From Saprospiraceae bacterium (GTDB lineage Bacteria; Bacteroidota; Bacteroidia; Chitinophagales; Saprospiraceae), in NCBI GenBank assembly GCA_023300255.1, contig JALZWC010000671.1, positions 1-5,189 of the forward strand: DNA of 5,189 nucleotides, written 5' to 3'. Below the pieces are notes generated by a model. That model did no database searches, was not told the DNA's origin, and saw only the letters and a program-made list of their open reading frames with translations. Made by a program: the position numbers and the translations under genes. Below, one piece after another: positions 1 through 5,189 of this stretch. Every line of letters begins with the position of its first letter. The first letter of the stretch is position 1.

Positions 1-1
1 G

Positions 2-219
2 GGCAAAAGAATCAGCCAAGAGTCTGAAGTTATTTTTTTCATCATTCCTTAGGAAAAAGATATATAACCATTCAGCACACCTACTACCTAAACTCCCCAA
101 TCCTCTCTTCACGAAGAAAGGGAACTACCTTCAATTGAAAATTTTATTTCGAAGACGGCTATCTCCCCTTTAATATTAGCGATTGCTTTTGCCCAGAAGC
201 AGAAAGTATACTGACAATA
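2..219 (-). pseudogene. Possible frameshifted coding remnant running off the left edge
   Basis: On the minus strand two overlapping stretches are open. One runs from 219 to 112 (36 codons, containing KAIANIKGEIAVFEIKFSIE) and ends at a TGA. The other runs from 124 to the left edge (41 codons, containing GLGSLGSRCAEWLYIFFLRN). Joined by one frameshift near 112-124 they read like ordinary protein, which suggests a decayed gene transcribed leftward. I recognise no family. A competing + strand frame is open from the left edge to the TAA at 171-173 (56 codons, rich in Lys, Leu, Arg and Pro), and a second + strand frame is open from about 138 to the TAA at 253-255. Only one of these can be real, and none may be. 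Confidence 0.2.
183..212 (+). promoter_or_regulatory. Weak sigma70-like promoter candidate for the AsmA-like gene
   Basis: TTGCTT (183-188), an 18-base spacer and TATACT (207-212) resemble a general housekeeping promoter about 68 bases before the start codon. An overlapping alternative is CTGACA (211-216), 17 bases and TACAAA (234-239). Bacteroidota housekeeping sigma factors often prefer a TTTG / TAnnTTTG pattern, which I do not find at correct spacing. In AT-rich DNA, matches of this quality are common. Confidence 0.18.
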
Positions 220-238
220 TTAGGGTGGATTCATACAA

Positions 239-280
239 ATGCTCAACAGTTTTAAAGATATTTTTATAAAATGTAAATAA
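239..280 (+). other. Possible 13-codon upstream reading frame (leader peptide)
   Basis: ATG at 239 opens a 13-codon frame, MLNSFKDIFIKCK, whose TAA shares its last base with the AsmA ATG. Such an overlap would allow translational coupling. The frame is short, has no ribosome binding site of its own, shows no attenuator-like codon run, and could arise by chance in AT-rich DNA. I therefore list it as a candidate, not a gene. Confidence 0.2.
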
Positions 281-282
281 TG
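262..282 (+). promoter_or_regulatory. AT-rich translation start region without Shine-Dalgarno, TAATG stop-start overlap
   Basis: The bases before the AsmA start are almost only A and T and contain no GGAGG-like sequence, as is usual in Bacteroidota, where A-rich leaders replace the Shine-Dalgarno sequence. The start codon overlaps the TAA (278-280) of a 13-codon upstream reading frame. An ATG directly followed by TAA (271-276) also lies nine bases upstream in the AsmA frame, so the protein cannot start any earlier in this frame. Confidence 0.4.
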
Positions 283-3200
283 CCTAAAACAAAAACTGTT
301 CGTTTTTTCAAAATACTTCTGATAGGAGTTGTACTAGTAGTATTTGGTATCGTAGGCACCGTATACTTTTTACTAACTTCAGATAATGAATATGTTCCTG
401 CTTTAATATGCCAAATTGCTAAAGAAGAATTAGATGTTGAAATGGCTTTTTCTCATTTAACGACAGATAGGACTAGTAACTTCCCTTATTTGACACTTGA
501 AATTGAAGATGTATATATTCAAGGCTCTCTTTATGCTACCGATAATCAGGAGTTAATGCGAGTTAATAAATTAAGTCTATTGTTTCCACCTTGGGATTTA
601 GTAAAGGGCAAATACTACATCCAAAAAGTAGTGGTAGATTCTGCAAAGATCTATTTCCATAAAGATTCTTTAGGAAATAGTAATACTTCATTTTTAAAAA
701 AATTGACTACCTCTAAAAAAAATAAACAGGCTATTGAGCCTGATAAGAAAGCTTCAAAAAGCAAAATAGTGATGAATAAAATCACTTTCAATCATGTCTA
801 TTTTGATATTGAAAATGAGGTAAAAGATCAAGATTTTGAGGTAGAATTTTTAGAAGCGAGCCTTAACATGAGTCAACAAAAAGACCAGCCTCGCATTAAA
901 TTATCCGCGCGATGTCATTTTGATGGTTTGTATTTCAAAAAATCAAATGGTGGTTTTTTAATAGACAAGAATGCCCAGTTGGAGTTGAAAGTAAGCATGA
1001 AGGAAGAACAAATTGTATTCGACAACTCTTCGATCAATGTAGAAGGCGATGAATTAAAACTAGATGGTTCTTTCACCAAAGCGGACACCAATCATTTACA
1101 ACTCAATATACAAACTGACGATATTTTATTAGCCAACGTGCGTGGTTTATTATCCAGTAACATTCAAAAAGCATTAAACCAATTTGAAATTGATCAGCCA
1201 TTAAAAGCTGATTTTAAAATGGATGGCTTATTGATTCCCGATCATCCTGCTGCCATACATATTGATTTTGAGACCCATGATGCAAAGATCAATTTTAAAG
1301 ATATTTTCATGAGTCAAGTCCAACTGAAAGGTAACTTTTCTAATGATTGTTTTGTTACGGATCGTATTGGCCCTGGTACTGGTTGCCTCAAAATTCACCA
1401 ATTAGAAGGAAATTTTTTGGATAAATTTCCAACTAAATTATCAGGTAGCTTGAATGATTTAAAACAGTTAAATAATACGATAGCACAAGGACAAATAGAA
1501 GTTCCAGTTACTGCTTTAAAAGATTTTTTAGGCGAACAAGCGGCTATAGAATTTACAAAAGGCAGAGCGAATATAGACTTTAACTACAAAGGAAATCCTA
1601 AAACTCTAGCACAAAAAAACTTTGCAAATCAAAAACGAATGGATATGAACATCCAATTGGAAAGCCTCGATCTACAATTGAATGAATCCTTACCTATACA
1701 AATCCAAAATGGGCAAATTAAAGTTAGTCAACATGCTGTCGAATTAAAGAATATTAACTTACAATTACCAGGTGTCAATGGACAAGTAGATGCTCAAATT
1801 AGCGACCTTTTTCCTTATTTAGCAAATCAAAGAAAACAATTTAAAACAAATCTATCGCTAGACTTAGAAAAAGTGCATGTAACGCCATTGCTAGCTGCGC
1901 TCAATAAAATCAATGACAATGATCCGCCCGTTACCCAACAAGCTAAAGATACCTTAATCGGTCATCAATTAGCGACTGTAATTCAGCAAGTAACAGACAT
2001 TACCAATGCGAATATCCAACTAGCGATTCAAGATTTCAAAACTGATAAAATAAATGGTCAAGACATTAGTTTAAATCTTCAAATTAAAAATAATTGTGCA
2101 GAAGATTCATTAGCGGAAAATCTATTAAATGAATCCATTACTTGTTTAGAGGTAAAAGATTTAAAGGCCAATTTCTTAGAGGGTATTCATGCAGAAGGTG
2201 ACTTAAAGATAGATAATATGGCTGACCCTAGATTACAACTAGCAATAGTATTGACCGCCCCTGCTACCCAACTAATAAGCATTTTGGATAATCCAAAAGT
2301 ATCTGCCACAGCAGGACTAATAGAATTAAATGCATTTACAGATGTTTACTTGAATGATTATCAGCAAGTTAATAAATTGTTAGAGCGTATTATATTTAGC
2401 AGTACTATTCAAACTCATAATGTAAATGCTACATATGATCAGCTGACTATAGAAGACTTCACATCGAAAATTCATTTAAACCAAGATACCTTACTAATTG
2501 ACACAATGGTATTTAAGCAAGCAGCTATTAATCCTCAAATAAGTGGACAAATCACTAATTTTTTGCCGCTTGTGTTTGGGAAAGAACATACTGCTAAAAT
2601 AGATTTAAACATGATACTTCCTAGTTTAAATATAGAAAAAATAGCAGCAACAAATGCATCAGAAAAAATAACAACAAACAAAGAACCTTTTTCGCCTAGT
2701 TCACTTCTAGCTCAATTAGATAGCTTATACCATATAGTCGATGGAAAAATTAATATTCATATTGAAGATCTCCAACACCTCGATTATCCGACTGAAAACA
2801 TTTCATTTACACTTAATATCGAAAAGTCCTGTGATGCAAAAAATAAAGAAATTCATTGTCTAGCAATAGAACAGTTCCATGCAGATATTTTTGGGGATAT
2901 TCCTGTGGATGGGCAAATTCGAATTGTAGATTTAAACGCCCCTACCCTATCTGTAGCACTACACGCTGATATGCCTATGCATGACTTAAATCGAGTGCTA
3001 TATAATGATAATTTTATTGCCAAAGATGGCGTAGTTGAATTAACTATAGATTATAAAATTCCTGTTGATGAAGATCTGACGATGAAGCACTTATTGCTAG
3101 ATAGTCAATTGGATGGGTATATTAAATTAGAAGATGTAAGTTTAGATTATCCTGCGCAAGACTTACAATTAGAAGCCATAAATGGTTCTATTAGATTCAA

Positions 3201-4212
3201 TGAAAAAAGTTTAGATATAGATACCTTAACTTTAAAAGTAAATGATAATTGGGTATATGCCAATGGTCACACGCCTGATTTTCTACCGTTTTTTTTCAAC
3301 GAAGATAAAAAATTTCATTTACAAATTGCTGCTAATTCTCCTTATTTCAATTTATCTACTTTTAGTACGCCAGGCGCCCGAAAAGAAAAAAAGGAAGCTA
3401 CTTTAGAAGCTAAAATTAACGCAGTTGACGAATTACTAGCGGAGGGGAAAATAGTTTTTTCAACAAATATTAAAAAGTTAGAATATAAAAATTTTATCGC
3501 CACCAATTTAATTGGGAATATTCATTTAAGACATGATCACATTACCCTCGATCAATTAAAAATGGATGTGGCTTCAGGTGAATTTGGCGTACATGGAAAG
3601 ATTACAGATATTGCTCAGCACCAACCTTATTTGGCTGTTGATACTTATTTTAAAGGTACAGACATCCACGAAATATTTAAAGGTTTTCAAAATTTTGGAC
3701 AGAAAGACATGACGCATACCAATATCAAAGGGACGCTATTCGCTACCGCTATTTTCAAGGCAGCATTAAATGATCACTATGAAGTAAAACCCACTAGTAT
3801 AGATGGAGATATGCGTATCAAAGTAAGTGATGGAGAATTAATTGATTTTCCTCCACTCAAAAACATGACTAGTTTCCTTTTTAAAAAACGGCATCTAGAT
3901 GACATTTATTTTGATACCCTTAAAACGCACTTAGTTTTTAATGGATTGGATATGACTATCAATCATTTCGATATTCATTCAAGTGCAGCCACGCTTAGTA
4001 TTGATGGACTATACTCTTTTAGTGACAAGGATAAATCTCATATTTTTTTTGAAGTCCCTTTAAGTAATTTATTTAAGCCACATATTGAATCATCTAAGAT
4101 TAAAGAACATCGTTCTAAACGTTCTGGCCTACCCATTTTGGTAGAAGCAAAAGAAAAAAATAAGAAATTCAATTTTAAATTAAGGCTACATAAACGAAAG
4201 CATGAACATTAA
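280..4212 (+). CDS. AsmA-family membrane-anchored envelope protein (1310 aa)
   Basis: Large AsmA-like protein. The family (AsmA, TamB, YhdP relatives) is anchored in the inner membrane, spans the periplasm and is implicated in outer-membrane assembly and phospholipid transport; the exact substrate here is not visible. Residues 1-8 are basic, residues about 9-32 form one hydrophobic helix (signal anchor), and the rest is extracytoplasmic and made of alternating beta-strand-like segments. Residues about 40-130 match the family N-terminus: a 'FPYLTLEIEDVYI' segment (68-80), then 'LLFPPWDLVKGKYYIQKV'. Residues about 140-165 are a lysine-rich linker. Residues about 352-1030 hold three related modules, each with a cysteine pair. 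Residues about 1146-1265 match the AsmA C-terminal domain, with 'DGELIDFPPLKNMTSFL' (1184-1200) and 'LSIDGLYSF' (1239-1247). A basic tail ends the protein. It is longer than the roughly 850-1000 residues I recall for Bacteroidota relatives. Only two tryptophans occur (105, 991). The ATG at 280 places the anchor correctly at the N-terminus; no Shine-Dalgarno sequence precedes it. There is no operon partner on either side. The family call is firm; the substrate is unknown. Confidence 0.93.
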   Translation: MPKTKTVRFFKILLIGVVLVVFGIVGTVYFLLTSDNEYVPALICQIAKEELDVEMAFSHLTTDRTSNFPYLTLEIEDVYIQGSLYATDNQELMRVNKLSLLFPPWDLVKGKYYIQKVVVDSAKIYFHKDSLGNSNTSFLKKLTTSKKNKQAIEPDKKASKSKIVMNKITFNHVYFDIENEVKDQDFEVEFLEASLNMSQQKDQPRIKLSARCHFDGLYFKKSNGGFLIDKNAQLELKVSMKEEQIVFDNSSINVEGDELKLDGSFTKADTNHLQLNIQTDDILLANVRGLLSSNIQKALNQFEIDQPLKADFKMDGLLIPDHPAAIHIDFETHDAKINFKDIFMSQVQLKGNFSNDCFVTDRIGPGTGCLKIHQLEGNFLDKFPTKLSGSLNDLKQLNNTIAQGQIEVPVTALKDFLGEQAAIEFTKGRANIDFNYKGNPKTLAQKNFANQKRMDMNIQLESLDLQLNESLPIQIQNGQIKVSQHAVELKNINLQLPGVNGQVDAQISDLFPYLANQRKQFKTNLSLDLEKVHVTPLLAALNKINDNDPPVTQQAKDTLIGHQLATVIQQVTDITNANIQLAIQDFKTDKINGQDISLNLQIKNNCAEDSLAENLLNESITCLEVKDLKANFLEGIHAEGDLKIDNMADPRLQLAIVLTAPATQLISILDNPKVSATAGLIELNAFTDVYLNDYQQVNKLLERIIFSSTIQTHNVNATYDQLTIEDFTSKIHLNQDTLLIDTMVFKQAAINPQISGQITNFLPLVFGKEHTAKIDLNMILPSLNIEKIAATNASEKITTNKEPFSPSSLLAQLDSLYHIVDGKINIHIEDLQHLDYPTENISFTLNIEKSCDAKNKEIHCLAIEQFHADIFGDIPVDGQIRIVDLNAPTLSVALHADMPMHDLNRVLYNDNFIAKDGVVELTIDYKIPVDEDLTMKHLLLDSQLDGYIKLEDVSLDYPAQDLQLEAINGSIRFNEKSLDIDTLTLKVNDNWVYANGHTPDFLPFFFNEDKKFHLQIAANSPYFNLSTFSTPGARKEKKEATLEAKINAVDELLAEGKIVFSTNIKKLEYKNFIATNLIGNIHLRHDHITLDQLKMDVASGEFGVHGKITDIAQHQPYLAVDTYFKGTDIHEIFKGFQNFGQKDMTHTNIKGTLFATAIFKAALNDHYEVKPTSIDGDMRIKVSDGELIDFPPLKNMTSFLFKKRHLDDIYFDTLKTHLVFNGLDMTINHFDIHSSAATLSIDGLYSFSDKDKSHIFFEVPLSNLFKPHIESSKIKEHRSKRSGLPILVEAKEKNKKFNFKLRLHKRKHEH
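1333..3369 (+). repeat. Three divergent protein repeats with paired cysteines inside the AsmA-like gene
   Basis: Three copies of a module of about 185-190 residues are visible in the translation, at residues about 352-540, 601-790 and 846-1030. Each starts with two cysteines (C357/C369, C606/C622, C851/C860). The second cysteine begins a shared pattern, C-L-x-[IV]-x-x-[LF]-x-[AG]-[ND]-[FI]-[LF], followed by a glycine-containing strand. Each copy ends in a G-x(4-7)-[FL]-[FL]-P-x-[LF] motif with its proline at 512, 763 or 1003. The distance from second cysteine to proline is 143, 141 and 143 residues. A fourth half-copy without cysteines lies at about 1068-1118. The copies are too diverged to show at DNA level. 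Strand-rich repeats are normal in AsmA proteins, where they build a lipid-binding groove; the regular cysteine pairs are what is distinctive. A disulfide in each pair is inference. Confidence 0.6.
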
Positions 4213-4418
4213 GTGAAGTAGCATAAATATACCTTTATTTTTACATCATTACTAAGTACACTGTAACAGAAATTTATTTCCATTTTGTCGGTGCCTTTTG
4301 AGGCAACTCTTCGTTGCTCATTCCTCAAGTAGCTAAGGCTATTATCGGTCTTCACGCCTTGTCTTACGAAAAAATAGTCTCCTTTTAATAGGCATTTAAT
4401 TCTGGGTTGTACCACTAG
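4213..4418. other. Intergenic spacer with no supported gene
   Basis: Between the AsmA stop codon and the downstream pseudogene I see no tRNA, no transposase signature and no hairpin followed by a T run that would act as a terminator. The segment 4288-4365 is visibly richer in G+C than its surroundings and may be the relic of something older. An 84-codon open frame exists on the minus strand (4209-4460), but its translation shows no recognisable motif. Confidence 0.4.
4298..4328. repeat. Imperfect inverted repeat (hairpin) in the spacer
   Basis: TTGAGG (4298-4303) pairs with CCTCAA (4323-4328). Inside it CAAC (4304-4307) pairs with GTTG (4313-4316) around a TCTTC loop, leaving six unpaired bases on the right arm. 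An alternative fold pairs TGAG and CAAC (4299-4307, one bulged G) with GTTGCTCA (4313-4320). No T run follows on the + strand, so it does not look like a rho-independent terminator of the AsmA-like gene. It could be a transcript-end structure, a relic of a mobile element end, or chance. Confidence 0.35.
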
Positions 4419-5189
4419 TTGAAGTTTATAGCTAAAAAAAGCGACAAGGCTAAAAAACAAGTTGCTAAATTTTATGAAGTAAGATTCTCTCTAAAAACTA
4501 TGTGGCCTATGTACCTATGTGGTAAAAATGTCAATATCTTATTGTGTTCTTTAGATTTGATATATATGTTCCCCCAATTCTTTACACACTCACATCAATT
4601 AAAAGGAGATCTCAGTAAATTTGTTGAGCCTACCAAAATTCCAGAAGTACTCTATTTTTTCGCTTTTTCCAGTATAGGTTGAGTCCTTTATAATGCTGTT
4701 CCAAATAATACTTGGCTAGTTCCATTAGGGATTTTAACAATTTTTTTGGGCGCATTCATGATGGCAACATTTAGGAGAGGGCCTAAACAAAATCTCCCTT
4801 TAGATCTGACAGGGAGAATTGTTTTTACCTGTGGATTTTTAGTAAATCTCTATAATTTAGCTAGAGCAGCATCAATAATCTAAGTAGTCTATTTAGAAAC
4901 AGAAGAAATAGTTTTGTATTACTCACGGAATGAGGAGATAATAAAAATTTTAGCTTTATTTTTGGATGGTAAATAAGTGGGTCAAATTAATTGAATCAGA
5001 AAAAACCAATTCGCTCTTAGGAATGAAAGAACCCCTTTTCTTTATCTTTATTTTATGTACTTAGATTTCTACTTTTAGGGACCAGGAATTAAATAAGGAA
5101 CGTGTGCAAAATAACTTCGTAATTTAGGCTGCTTCTTTTGTCCTTATTTTTTACTTTGTAAACAGTCTCTATATCAACATAGCTCCTAT
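4419..5189 (+). pseudogene. Decayed polytopic membrane protein, possibly with a PQ-loop/SemiSWEET-like unit; runs off the right edge
   Basis: One frame reads as protein from about 4419 to 4958, broken by TGA at 4680 and TAA at 4881. The adjacent frame then continues from about 4964 to the window end, broken by TAG at 5062 and 5125. The other frames over the first part are full of stops. Removing one T from the five-T run at 4959-4963 joins the two parts into ALFWMVNKWVKLIESEK. The TGA and both TAGs are each one G-to-A change from TGG, giving SSIG[W]VLYN, ILCT[W]ISTF and NFVI[W]AASF. Hydrophobic segments suggest several membrane helices (codons about 36-52, 77-116, 134-154, and two in the later frame). 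The first part has F-P-Q (codons 51-53) and, 34 residues later, W-x-x-Y followed by a hydrophobic stretch, resembling SemiSWEET sugar-transporter units; this family link is weak. The true start is unknown: TTG 4419 only marks the open frame, and ATG 4500 is as plausible. It could also be two adjacent dead genes. Confidence 0.6.

Noticed and set aside
130..139. Perfect 10-base palindrome TTCAATTGAA as an operator
   Set aside because: It is isolated, short and AT-rich, and lies well upstream of the promoter candidate with no second copy; chance is the simplest explanation.
4298..4328. Rho-independent terminator for the AsmA-like gene
   Set aside because: The hairpin is imperfect, starts 86 bases after the stop codon, and no T run follows it on the + strand.
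4209..4460. 84-codon open frame on the minus strand converging on the AsmA-like gene
   Set aside because: It overlaps the end of the AsmA-like gene and the beginning of the pseudogene, has no recognisable domain and no ribosome binding site, and is of a length that can arise by chance. It may include an old relic around 4290-4360 but is not supported as a gene.
4680..5127. Recoding of stop codons (UGA or UAG as Trp) instead of a pseudogene
   Set aside because: The interruptions include TGA, TAA and TAG together with a frameshift, and the 1310-codon AsmA-like gene uses TGG for Trp and contains no in-frame stop. Decay explains all of them; a changed genetic code does not.

Overview
The window is AT-rich DNA dominated by one intact gene. 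A 1310-residue, membrane-anchored AsmA-family protein on the + strand (280-4212) fills about three quarters of it. Everything else is either decayed coding sequence or spacer with no gene I can defend. Several signs point to a Bacteroidota bacterium: the N-terminal and C-terminal parts of the AsmA protein read like the Bacteroidota AsmA-like family, there is no Shine-Dalgarno sequence before the start codon, and base composition is low in G+C. The heavy gene decay on the right suggests a reduced, host-associated genome, such as the Amoebophilus/Cardinium group. That lineage call is inference; no marker gene is present to prove it.

Layout. Bases 1-279 hold no convincing intact gene. They contain short open stretches on both strands that may be a broken gene running off the left edge, a weak promoter candidate (183-212), and a 13-codon upstream reading frame whose stop codon overlaps the AsmA start codon (TAATG). 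Bases 280-4212 are the AsmA-like gene. It encodes one N-terminal transmembrane helix, a very long extracytoplasmic region rich in beta-strand-like repeats, and the family's C-terminal domain. Its middle contains three copies of a module of about 190 residues. Each copy opens with a cysteine pair and has a G..D/N-F/L-F/L-P motif about 142 residues after the second cysteine. Bases 4213-4418 are spacer with an imperfect hairpin (4298-4328) in a locally GC-richer patch. From about 4419 to the right edge, the + strand carries a pseudogene of a polytopic membrane protein. Its frame is broken by four in-frame stops, three of which could be tryptophan codons mutated by one base, and by one frameshift in a T run. 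Its first part faintly resembles a PQ-loop/SemiSWEET transporter unit.

The genes do not form a recognisable pathway. The AsmA-like protein probably acts alone in envelope homeostasis, in lipid transfer or outer-membrane assembly, and the downstream gene is dead. I found no RNA gene, CRISPR array, complete mobile element or new multi-gene system. The points most worth following are the triplicated cysteine module and the reconstruction of the pseudogene.
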